64,000 nt of DNA from Cinclus cinclus (Eukaryota > Chordata > Aves > Passeriformes > Cinclidae): the NCBI RefSeq assembly GCF_963662255.1, contig NW_026912215.1, positions 620,001 to 684,000 on the forward strand, in the 5' to 3' direction. Both the position numbers and the translations under genes were made by a program. The notes under the pieces were generated by a model. It was not told the origin of the DNA and made no database searches. It was given only the letters and a program-made list of their open reading frames with translations. Shown piece by piece: positions 1 through 9,700 of this stretch; the stretch's first letter is position 1, and the number at the start of each line of letters is the position of its first letter.

Positions 1-306
1 GTGCTGTGAAACAGAGCCTAGCACGCTGTCTCGCTGATCCTGGCTTTCGGCAAGCAGGCGTGCCAGACCGCCTACATTCTGCACTCTGGCAGCCTAGTTG
101 CCAGCTTTCGGCAGCTGCTGTCCTAGCAAGGCAGCTCAGGGAGTCAAAGCCAGTGCCGGGCGGCACCTTTCTGCTTTGCCCGCCTACGCAGCGCCACGCT
201 CCCTCGGATACTGTGTCCTTTCCCTCTGCACTGCGTCTGCCGTGCTGCTCTCTGCCTCTCGGAGCAGAAGGGCAAAGGACATTGTTTTCCACAGCAGGGT
301 AGAAAT

Positions 307-334
307 GGCATTGCTAGCAGGAAAGCTAGATGCC
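307..334. repeat. Bulged hairpin, 10-bp stem, in every monomer
   Basis: GGCAT-CTAGC pairs with GCTAG-ATGCC across a six-base loop AGGAAA, with a two-base TG bulge on the left arm. The nearby common substitution (AAATGG or AAACGG at 306) lies just outside the stem. The structure recurs every 1379 bp. Confidence 0.75.
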
Positions 335-385
335 TTGGAACTGTCCCCTTAGCCCTTGCCACTCACTTCAGGCTCGTACGCTGAG

Positions 386-405
386 CAGAACAGCCTGCTG
401 TTCTG
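386..405. repeat. 20-bp palindrome, 9-bp arms, in every monomer
   Basis: CAGAACAGC and GCTGTTCTG face each other across CT, a perfect 9-bp inverted repeat. It recurs every 1379 bp (1765, 3144 and so on) and I saw no substitution in it in any copy. The outer half-sites AGAACA and TGTTCT are the half-sites of steroid-receptor response elements, but here they are six bases apart rather than the canonical three. It could equally form a small cruciform. No function is shown. Confidence 0.85.
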
Positions 406-520
406 AAGCTTCGCTGGCTGGCGTTCGTGCCCAGACGCGATTTCCTTCCCAAGGAGGCGAAGCGCCGTCTACTTCTCGCACCGAGCACGCTGCTCCTGGC
501 TGTCGCTTCTGCCGCAACGA

Positions 521-533
521 GCTCGCTACGAGC
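521..533. repeat. Short hairpin GCTCG-CTA-CGAGC
   Basis: A 5-bp stem with a three-base loop, recurring every 1379 bp. Copy 10 has A at 14311, which removes the first pair. Short enough to be chance. Confidence 0.5.
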
Positions 534-871
534 ACTTTTCTTCTCAACCCTCTAGACCATTGCTTTCTGCTTTTCTTGTCTCGTGAATGGAGACGGAAAG
601 CTTCTCGGCTACAATCTCGCCTAGAACAACTGCGGCTACACATTAAGCTCGCCCGGAACGCCCTGCTGAAACTTGCCTTCTGGCACCCCATTCGCGGGGC
701 AGCCGTCTTTCTTCGGCCACCTGCCAAGTGGCCCCATATCGCCGCGCTCGTTGCACTCCGCTTGTCAGATTGGCTTCCCGTGGCGCTGATTTCAGCCTGG
801 CCAAATACTCGCGCTGCGAAGAGCTGTCTCGCAGACAATCATGATCCAGCATAGAAATTTGTCCTGCAATG

Positions 872-888
872 TTCCCCCCTCTTTTCCC
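872..888 (+). repeat. 17-nt homopyrimidine run in every monomer
   Basis: TTCCCCCCTCTTTTCCC is uninterrupted pyrimidine, the longest such run I see in the monomer. It is followed by G in nearly all copies; copy 9 has C at 13300, which extends the run. It marks the change from the pyrimidine-biased central part to the purine-biased right part of the monomer. The TTTT within it would weaken any RNA polymerase III transcript crossing it on the plus strand. Confidence 0.8.
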
Positions 889-1053
889 GCATTGTGCTGC
901 TCTGATGAATGCCTTGAGCATGGAACGACTTAAGCCAGCAAGTATTCCTCGCCGGCCACCTCTCGCTGTGCAAGAGGTATGCCGTGGACCCTTGGAACGC
1001 TGCCAAGCAAAAAGCAGAGCAGTGACCATAAAAGCGAGGAGAGAGCATGCACG

Positions 1054-1079
1054 AAGCACACTAGTTCTGTCTAGTGCTT
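1054..1079. repeat. Bulged hairpin, 9-bp stem, in every monomer
   Basis: The left arm AAGCACACTAG pairs with the right arm CTAGTGCTT across a six-base loop TTCTGT, leaving a two-base bulge on the left. Loop size and bulge position are like those of the hairpin at 307-334. Copy 12 has a private G in the first bases of the left arm (near 17602). A C/T variable site (CTTCCC or CTTTCC) lies immediately to the right of the stem. Confidence 0.75.
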
Positions 1080-1255
1080 CCCGTGCAGAGAGGCGGCAAA
1101 GCTGAATGCCGTGCCAGAGCTTCACTTCTCGCTGGAGCACAGGAAGGCAAGAATGAAGAGGCAGAACACAGCCTTGGTTTCAGCAGCCTCCGGGACTGCA
1201 AAAGTTCAGCAATAGCTCTGTCAAAGCAGAACTCGGCTGAGAATGCTCTCGCAGC

Positions 1256-2634
1256 TTGGGAAAGTTAGGCGCAGCTGTTGACCAGCTCTGCCCGTGGCCA
1301 CAGGCTGCTTCTTCCACCTTCACTGTGGCAGAGCTTTTGCGGAGCAGAGACGGCATTCTTCAAGTGCGTGTTCTCCAGGGTGCTGTGAAACAGAGCCTAG
1401 CACGCTGTCTCGCTGATCCTGGCTTTCGGCAAGCAGGCGTGCCAGACCGCCTACATTCTGCACTCTGGCAGCCTAGTTGCCAGCTTTCGGCAGCTGCTGT
1501 CCTAGCAAGGCAGCTCAGGGAGTCAAAGCCAGTGCCGGGCGGCACCTTTCTGCTTTGCCCGCCTACGCGGCGCCACGCTCCCTCGGATACTGTGTCCTTT
1601 CCCTCTGCACTGCGTCTGCCGAGGTGCTCTGTGCCTCTCGGAGCAGAAGGGCAAAGGACAATGTTTTCCACAGCAGGGTAGAAATGGCATTGCTAGCAGG
1701 AAAGCTAGATGCCTTGGAACTGTCCCCTTAGCCCTTGCCACTCACTTCAGGCTCGTACGCTGAGCAGAACAGCCTGCTGTTCTGAAGCTTCGCTGGCTGG
1801 CGTTCGTGCCCAGACGCGATTTCCTTCCCAAGGAGGCGAAGCGCCGTCTACTTCTCGCACCGAGCACGCTGCTCCTGGCTGTCGCTTCTGCCGCAACGAG
1901 CTCGCTACGAGCACTTTTCTTCTCAACCCTCTAGACCATTGCTTTCTGCTTTTCTTGTCTCGTGAATGGAGACGGAAAGCTTCTCGGCTACAATCTCGCC
2001 TAGAACAACTGCGGCTACACATTAAGCTCGCCCGGAACGCCCTGCTGAAACTTGCCTTCTGGCACCCCATTCGCGGGGCAGCCGTCTTTCTTCGGCCACC
2101 TGCCAAGTGGCCCCATATCGCCGCGCTCGTTGCACTCCGCTTGTCAGATTGGCTTCCCGTGGCGCTGATTTCAGCCTGGCCAAATACTCGCGCTGCGAAG
2201 AGCTGTCTCGCAGACAATCATGATCCAGCATAGAAATTTGTCCTGCAATGTTCCCCCCTCTTTTCCCGCATTGTGCTGCTCTGATGAATGCCTTGAGCAT
2301 GGAACGACTTAAGCCAGCAAGTATTCCTCGCCGGCCACCTCTCGCTGTGCAAGAGGTATGCCGTGGACCCTTGGAACGCTGCCAAGCAAAAAGCAGAGCA
2401 GTGACCATAAAAGCGAGGAGAGAGCATGCACGAAGCACACTAGTTCTGTCTAGTGCTTCCCGTGCAGAGAGGCGGCAAAGCTGAATGCCGTGCCAGAGCT
2501 TCACTTCTCGCTGGAGCACAGGAAGGCAAGAATGAAGAGGCAGAACACAGCCTTGGTTTCAGCAGCCTCCGGGACTGCAAAAGTTCAGCAATAGCTCTGT
2601 CAAAGCAGAACTCGGCTGAGAATGCTCTCGCAGC
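1256..2634. repeat. Reference monomer (copy 1)
   Basis: This copy serves as the reference because most variants elsewhere are departures from it. In order it holds: a segment with three linked variable sites just before 1380; two GCTTTCGGCA direct repeats 61 bp apart; a CG-rich stretch at about 1555-1625; a bulged hairpin (1686-1713); a 20-bp palindrome (1765-1784); a pyrimidine-biased central part; a 17-nt pyrimidine run (2251-2267); a second bulged hairpin (2433-2458); and a purine-biased final part. The starting phase is arbitrary. Open frames of 141 and 174 codons on the plus strand and 156 and 165 codons on the minus strand overlap one another; they match nothing I recognise and are broken in sister copies, so they are not called as genes. 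Confidence 0.95.
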
Positions 2635-4013
2635 TTGGGAAAGTTAGGCGCAGCTGTTGACCAGCTCTGCCCGTGGCCACAGGCTTCTTCTTCCACCTTC
2701 GCTGTGGCAGAGCTTTTGCGGAGCAGAGAGGGCATTCTTCAAGGGCGTGTTCTCCAAGGTGCTGTGAAACAGAGCCTAGCACGCTGTCTCGCTGATACTG
2801 GCTTTCGGCAAGCAGGCGTGCCAGACCGCCTACATTCTGCACTCTGGCAGCCTAGTTGCCAGCTTTCGGCAGCTGCTGTCCTAGCAAGGCAGCTCAGGGA
2901 GTCAAAGCCAGTGCCGGGCGGCACCTTTCTGCTTTGCCCGCCTACGCGGCGCCACGCTCCCTCGGATACTGTGTCCTTTCCCTCTGCACTGCGTCTGCCG
3001 AGGTGCTCTGTGCCTCTCGGAGCAGAAGGGCAAAGGACAATGTTTTCCACAGCAGGGTAGAAATGGCATTGCTAGCAGGAAAGCTAGATGCCTTGGAACT
3101 GTCCCCTTAGCCCTTGCCACTCACTTCAGGCTCGTACGCTGAGCAGAACAGCCTGCTGTTCTGAAGCTTCGCTGGCTGGCGTTCGTGCCCAGACGCCATT
3201 TCCTTCCCAAGGAGGCGAAGCGCCGTCTACTTCTCGCACCGAGCACGCTGCTCCTGGCTTTCGCTTCTGCCGCAACGAGCTCGCTACGAGCACTTTTCTT
3301 CTCAACCCTCTAGACCATTGCTTTCTGCTTTTCTTGTCTCGTGAATGGAGACGGAAAGCTTCTCGGCTACAATCTCGCCTAGAACAACTGCGGCTACACA
3401 TTAAGCTCGCCCGCAACGCCCTGCTGAAACTTGCCTTCTGGCACCCCATTCGCGGGGCAGCCGTCTTTCTTCGGCCACCTGCCAAGTGGCCCCATATCGC
3501 CGCGCTCGTTGCACTCCGCTTGTCAGATTGGCTTCCCGTGGCGCTGATTTCAGCCTGGCCAAATACTCGCGCTGCGAAGAGCTGTCTCGCAGACAATCAT
3601 GATCCAGCATAGAAATTTGTCCTGCAATGTTCCCCCCTCTTTTCCCGCATTGTGCTGCTCTGATGAATGCCTTGAGCATGGAACGACTTAAGCCAGCAAG
3701 TATTCCTCGCCGGCCACCTCTCGCTGTGCAAGAGGTATGCCGTGGACCCTTGGAACGCTGCCAAGCAAAAAGCAGAGCAGTGACCATAAAAGCGAGGAGA
3801 GAGCATGCACGAAGCACACTAGTTCTGTCTAGTGCTTTCCGTGCAGAGAGGCGGCAAAGCTGAATGCCGTGCCAGAGCTTCACTTCTCGCTGGAGCACAG
3901 GAAGGCAAGAATGAAGAGGCAGAACACAGCCTTGGTTTCAGCAGCCTCCGGGACTGCAAAAGTTCAGCAATAGCTCTGTCAAAGCAGAACTCGGCTGAGA
4001 ATGCTCTCGCAGC
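1256..4013. repeat. Dimer unit 1 (copies 1-2), 2758 bp
   Basis: Copies 1 and 2 are of different subtypes. Copy 1 has the linked triple C/T/G (gagaCgg, caagTgcg, ccaGggtg) before the next monomer phase; copy 2 has G/G/A at these sites together with CpG at the site that reads ccttCActg in copy 1. Copy 2 also has ACGCCATTT instead of ACGCGATTT at about 3195 and TTTCG instead of TGTCG near 3260. The same ordered pair follows directly as dimer unit 2. Confidence 0.9.
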
Positions 4014-6771
4014 TTGGGAAAGTTAGGCGCAGCTGTTGACCAGCTCTGCCCGTGGCCACAGGCTGCTTCTTCCACCTTCACTGTGGCAGAGCTTTTGCGG
4101 AGCAGAGACGGCATTCTTCAAGTGCGTGTTCTCCAGGGTGCTGTGAAACAGAGCCTAGCACGCTGTCTCGCTGATCCTGGCTTTCGGCAAGCAGGCGTGC
4201 CAGACCGCCTACATTCTGCACTCTGGCAGCCTAGTTGCCAGCTTTCGGCAGCTGCTGTCCTAGCAAGGCAGCTCAGGGAGTCAAAGCCAGTGCCGGGCGG
4301 CACCTTTCTGCTTTGCCCGCCTACGCGGCGCCACGCTCCCTCGGATACTGTGTCCTTTCCCTCTGCACTGCGTCTGCCGAGGTGCTCTGTGCCTCTCGGA
4401 GCAGAAGGGCAAAGGACAATGTTTTCCACAGCAGGGTAGAAATGGCATTGCTAGCAGGAAAGCTAGATGCCTTGGAACTGTCCCCTTAGCCCTTGCCACT
4501 CACTTCAGGCTCGTACGCTGAGCAGAACAGCCTGCTGTTCTGAAGCTTCGCTGGCTGGCGTTCGTGCCCAGACGCGATTTCCTTCCCAAGGAGGCGAAGC
4601 GCCGTCTACTTCTCGCACCGAGCACGCTGCTCCTGGCTGTCGCTTCTGCCGCAACGAGCTCGCTACGAGCACTTTTCTTCTCAACCCTCTAGACCATTGC
4701 TTTCTGCTTTTCTTGTCTCGTGAATGGAGACGGAAAGCTTCTCGGCTACAATCTCGCCTAGAACAACTGCGGCTACACATTAAGCTCGCCCGGAACGCCC
4801 TGCTGAAACTTGCCTTCTGGCACCCCATTCGCGGGGCAGCCGTCTTTCTTCGGCCACCTGCCAAGTGGCCCCATATCGCCGCGCTCGTTGCACTCCGCTT
4901 GTCAGATTGGCTTCCCGTGGCGCTGATTTCAGCCTGGCCAAATACTCGCGCTGCGAAGAGCTGTCTCGCAGACAATCATGATCCAGCATAGAAATTTGTC
5001 CTGCAATGTTCCCCCCTCTTTTCCCGCATTGTGCTGCTCTGATGAATGCCTTGAGCATGGAACGACTTAAGCCAGCAAGTATTCCTCGCCGGCCACCTCT
5101 CGCTGTGCAAGAGGTATGCCGTGGACCCTTTGAACGCTGCCAAGCAAAAAGCAGAGCAGTGACCATAAAAGCGAGGAGAGAGCATGCACGAAGCACACTA
5201 GTTCTGTCTAGTGCTTCCCGTGCAGAGAGGCGGCAAAGCTGAATGCCGTGCCAGAGCTTCACTTCTCGCTGGAGCACAGGAAGGCAAGAATGAAGAGGCA
5301 GAACACAGCCTTGGTTTCAGCAGCCTCCGGGACTGCAAAAGTTCAGCAATAGCTCTGTCAAAGCAGAACTCGGCTGAGAATGCTCTCGCAGCTTGGGAAA
5401 GTTAGGCGCAGCTGTTGACCAGCTCTGCCCGTGGCCACAGGCTTCTTCTTCCACCTTCGCTGTGGCAGAGCTTTTGCGGAGCAGAGAGGGCATTCTTCAA
5501 GGGCGTGTTCTCCAAGGTGCTGTGAAACAGAGCCTAGCACGCTGTCTCGCTGATACTGGCTTTCGGCAAGCAGGCGTGCCAGACCGCCTACATTCTGCAC
5601 TCTGGCAGCCTAGTTGCCAGCTTTCGGCAGCTGCTGTCCTAGCAAGGCAGCTCAGGGAGTCAAAGCCAGTGCCGGGCGGCACCTTTCTGCTTTGCCCGCC
5701 TACGCGGCGCCACGCTCCCTCGGATACTGTGTCCTTTCCCTCTGCACTGCGTCTGCCGAGGTGCTCTGTGCCTCTCGGAGCAGAAGGGCAAAGGACAATG
5801 TTTTCCACAGCAGGGTAGAAATGGCATTGCTAGCAGGAAAGCTAGATGCCTTGGAACTGTCCCCTTAGCCCTTGCCACTCACTTCAGGCTCGTACGCTGA
5901 GCAGAACAGCCTGCTGTTCTGAAGCTTCGCTGGCTGGCGTTCGTGCCCAGACGCCATTTCCTTCCCAAGGAGGCGAAGCGCCGTCTACTTCTCGCACCGA
6001 GCACGCTGCTCCTGGCTTTCGCTTCTGCCGCAACGAGCTCGCTACGAGCACTTTTCTTCTCAACCCTCTAGACCATTGCTTTCTGCTTTTCTTGTCTCGT
6101 GAATGGAGACGGAAAGCTTCTCGGCTACAATCTCGCCTAGAACAACTGCGGCTACACATTAAGCTCGCCCGGAACGCCCTGCTGAAACTTGCCTTCTGGC
6201 ACCCCATTCGCGGGGCAGCCGTCTTTCTTCGGCCACCTGCCAAGTGGCCCCATATCGCCGCGCTCGTTGCACTCCGCTTGTCAGATTGGCTTCCCGTGGC
6301 GCTGATTTCAGCCTGGCCAAATACTCGCGCTGCGAAGAGCTGTCTCGCAGACAATCATGATCCAGCATAGAAATTTGTCCTGCAATGTTCCCCCCTCTTT
6401 TCCCGCATTGTGCTGCTCTGATGAATGCCTTGAGCATGGAACGACTTAAGCCAGCAAGTATTCCTCGCCGGCCACCTCTCGCTGTGCAAGAGGTATGCCG
6501 TGGACCCTTGGAACGCTGCCAAGCAAAAAGCAGAGCAGTGACCATAAAAGCGAGGAGAGAGCATGCACGAAGCACACTAGTTCTGTCTAGTGCTTTCCGT
6601 GCAGAGAGGCGGCAAAGCTGAATGCCGTGCCAGAGCTTCACTTCTCGCTGGAGCACAGGAAGGCAAGAATGAAGAGGCAGAACACAGCCTTGGTTTCAGC
6701 AGCCTCCGGGACTGCAAAAGTTCAGCAATAGCTCTGTCAAAGCAGAACTCGGCTGAGAATGCTCTCGCAGC
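4014..6771. repeat. Dimer unit 2 (copies 3-4), 2758 bp
   Basis: This pair repeats copies 1-2. I can see only two differences over 2758 bp: T at 5131 (cccttTgaa) where copy 1 has G, and G in cccGgaacg near 6171 where copy 2 has C at 3413. Such near identity between alternate monomers, with lower identity between neighbours, defines a two-monomer higher-order repeat produced by a recent duplication of a dimer. Confidence 0.88.
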
Positions 6772-9700
6772 TTGGGAAAGTTAGGCGCAGCTGTTGACCA
6801 GCTCTGCCCGTGGCCACAGGCTGCTTCTTCCACCTTCACTGTGGCAGAGCTTTTGCGGAGCAGAGACGGCATTCTTCAAGTGCGTGTTCTCCAGGGTGCT
6901 GTGAAACAGAGCCTAGCACGCTGTCTCGCTGATCCTGGCTTTCGGCAAGCAGGCGTGCCAGACCGCCTACATTCTGCACTCTGGCAGCCTAGTTGCCAGC
7001 TTTCGGCAGCTGCTGTCCTAGCAAGGCAGCTCAGGGAGTCAAAGCCAGTGCCGGGCGGCACCTTTCTGCTTTGCCCGCCTACGCGGCGCCACGCTCCCTC
7101 GGATACTGTGTCCTTTCCCTCTGCACTGCGTCTGCCGAGGTGCTCTCTGCCTCTCGGAGCAGAAGGGCAAAGGACATTGTTTTCCACAGCAGGGTAGAAA
7201 TGGCATTGCTAGCAGGAAAGCTAGATGCCTTGGAACTGTCCCCTTAGCCCTTGCCACTCACTTCAGGCTCGTACGCTGAGCAGAACAGCCTGCTGTTCTG
7301 AAGCTTCGCTGGCTGGCGTTCGTGCCCAGACGCGATTTCCTTCCCAAGGAGGCGAAGCGCCGTCTACTTCTCGCACCGAGCACGCTGCTCCTGGCTGTCG
7401 CTTCTGCCGCAACGAGCTCGCTACGAGCACTTTTCTTCTCAACCCTCTAGACCATTGCTTTCTGCTTTTCTTGTCTCGTGAATGGAGACGGAAAGCTTCT
7501 CGGCTACAATCTCGCCTAGAACAACTGCGGCTACACATTAAGCTCGCCCGGAACGCCCTGCTGAAACTTGCCTTCTGGCACCCCATTCGCGGGGCAGCCG
7601 TCTTTCTTCGGCCACCTGCCAAGTGGCCCCATATCGCCGCGCTCGTTGCACTCCGCTTGTCAGATTGGCTTCCCGTGGCGCTGATTTCAGCCTGGCCAAA
7701 TACTCGCGCTGCGAAGAGCTGTCTCGCAGACAATCATGATCCAGCATAGAAATTTGTCCTGCAATGTTCCCCCCTCTTTTCCCGCATTGTGCTGCTCTGA
7801 TGAATGCCTTGAGCATGGAACGACTTAAGCCAGCAAGTATTCCTCGCCGGCCACCTCTCGCTGTGCAAGAGGTATGCCGTGGACCCTTGGAACGCTGCCA
7901 AGCAAAAAGCAGAGCAGTGACCATAAAAGCGAGGAGAGAGCATGCACGAAGCACACTAGTTCTGTCTAGTGCTTCCCGTGCAGAGAGGCGGCAAAGCTGA
8001 ATGCCGTGCCAGAGCTTCACTTCTCGCTGGAGCACAGGAAGGCAAGAATGAAGAGGCAGAACACAGCCTTGGTTTCAGCAGCCTCCGGGACTGCAAAAGT
8101 TCAGCAATAGCTCTGTCAAAGCAGAACTCGGCTGAGAATGCTCTCGCAGCTTGGGAAAGTTAGGCGCAGCTGTTGACCAGCTCTGCCCGTGGCCACAGGC
8201 TGCTTCTTCCACCTTCACTGTGGCAGAGCTTTTGCGGAGCAGAGACGGCATTCTTCAAGTGCGTGTTCTCCAGGGTGCTGTGAAACAGAGCCTAGCACGC
8301 TGTCTCGCTGATACTGGCTTTCGGCAAGCAGGCGTGCCAGACCGCCTACATTCTGCACTCTGGCAGCCTAGTTGCCAGCTTTCGGCAGCTGCTGTCCTAG
8401 CAAGGCAGCTCAGGGAGTCAAAGCCAGTGCCGGGCGGCACCTTTCTGCTTTGCCCGCCTAAGCGGCGCCACGCTCCCTCGGATACTGTGTCCTTTCCCTC
8501 TGCACTGCGTCTGCCGAGGTGCTCTGTGCCTCTCGGAGCAGAAGGGCAAAGGACAATGTTTTCCACAGCAGGGTAGAAACGGCATTGCTAGCAGGAAAGC
8601 TAGATGCCTTGGAACTGTCCCCTTAGCCCTTGCCACTCACTTCAGGCTCGTACGCTGAGCAGAACAGCCTGCTGTTCTGAAGCTTCGCTGGCTGGCGTTC
8701 GTGCCCAGACGCGATTTCCTTCCCAAGGAGGCGAAGCGCCGTCTACTTCTCGCAGCGATCACGCTGCTCCTGGCTGTCGCTTCTGCCGCAACGAGCTCGC
8801 TACGAGCACTTTTCTTCTCAACCCTCTAGACCATTGCTTTCTGCTTTTCTTGTCTCGTGAATGGAGACGGAAAGCTTCTCGGCTACAATCTCGCCTAGAA
8901 CAACTGCGGCTACACATTAAGCTCGCCCGGAACGCCCTGCTGAAACTTGCCTTCTGGCACCCCATTCGCGGGGCAGCCGTCTTTCTTCGGCCACCTGCCA
9001 AGTGGCCCCATATCGCCGCGCTCGTTGCACTCCGCTTGTCAGATTGGCTTCCCGTGGCGCTGATTTCAGCCTGGCCAAATACTCGCGCTGCGAAGAGCTG
9101 TCTCGCAGACAATCATGATCCAGCATAGAAATTTGTCCTGCAATGTTCCCCCCTCTTTTCCCGCATTGTGCTGCTCTGATGAATGCCTTGAGCATGGAAC
9201 GACTTAAGCCAGCAAGTATTCCTCGCCGGCCACCTCTCGCTGTGCAAGAGGTATGCCGTGGACCCTTGGAACGCTGCCAAGCAAAAAGCAGAGCAGTGAC
9301 CATAAAAGCGAGGAGAGAGCATGCACGAAGCACACTAGTTCTGTCTAGTGCTTCCCGTGCAGAGAGGCGGCAAAGCTGAATGCCGTGCCAGAGCTTCACT
9401 TCTCGCTGGAGCACAGGAAGGCAAGAATGAAGAGGCAGAACACAGCCTTGGTTTCAGCAGCCTCCGGGACTGCAAAAGTTCAGCAATAGCTCTGTCAAAG
9501 CAGAACTCGGCTGAGAATGCTCTCGCAGCTTGGGAAAGTTAGGCGCAGCTGTTGACCAGCTCTGCCCGTGGCCACAGGCTGCTTCTTCCACCTTCACTGT
9601 GGCAGAGCTTTTGCGGAGCAGAGACGGCATTCTTCAAGTGCGTGTTCTCCAGGGTGCTGTGAAACAGAGCCTAGCACGCTGTCTCGCTGATACTGGCTTT

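Larger units (their letters stand above)
1..1255. repeat. Partial monomer at left edge (copy 0)
   Basis: This copy is cut by the window edge and lacks its first 124 bases. It carries an unusual combination near 190-285: GCAGCG where most copies have GCGGCG, a GTGCTGCTCTCTGCC version of a segment most copies read as GAGGTGCTCTGTGCC, and ACATTG in place of ACAATG. Copy 5 shares the last two features in part, and copies 21, 24 and 27 share the GTGCTGCTC form, so copy 0 looks like a mosaic of variants found elsewhere in the array. Confidence 0.95.

Noticed and set aside
420..432. GGCGTTCGTGCCC as an RNA polymerase III B box
   Set aside because: Only a partial match to the GTTCGA-type consensus and no A box at a suitable distance upstream.
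330..854. 174-codon plus-strand frame as a tandemly repeated protein gene
   Set aside because: No recognisable domain; a TGA interrupts it in copy 8; long overlapping frames exist on the other strand; substitutions change the protein freely; the period 1379 is not divisible by three so copies do not join in frame.
1027..1034. CATAAAAG as a TATA-like promoter element
   Set aside because: One short AT-rich word in a monomer with no supporting promoter or transcript evidence; equally likely by chance.
643..1140. 165-codon minus-strand frame as a gene
   Set aside because: It would start at GTG, matches nothing I know, and is cut to 103-110 codons in copies 10, 20, 22, 25 and 28 by single substitutions.
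1..1379. CENP-B box in the monomer
   Set aside because: I checked the TTCG and CGAA sites on both strands against the core pattern (TTCG, four bases, A, two bases, CGGG) and none fits. A different centromere-binding motif is not excluded.
1256..1681. 141-codon plus-strand frame as a gene
   Set aside because: Starts only at TTG, lacks any recognisable domain and shows free amino acid change between copies.
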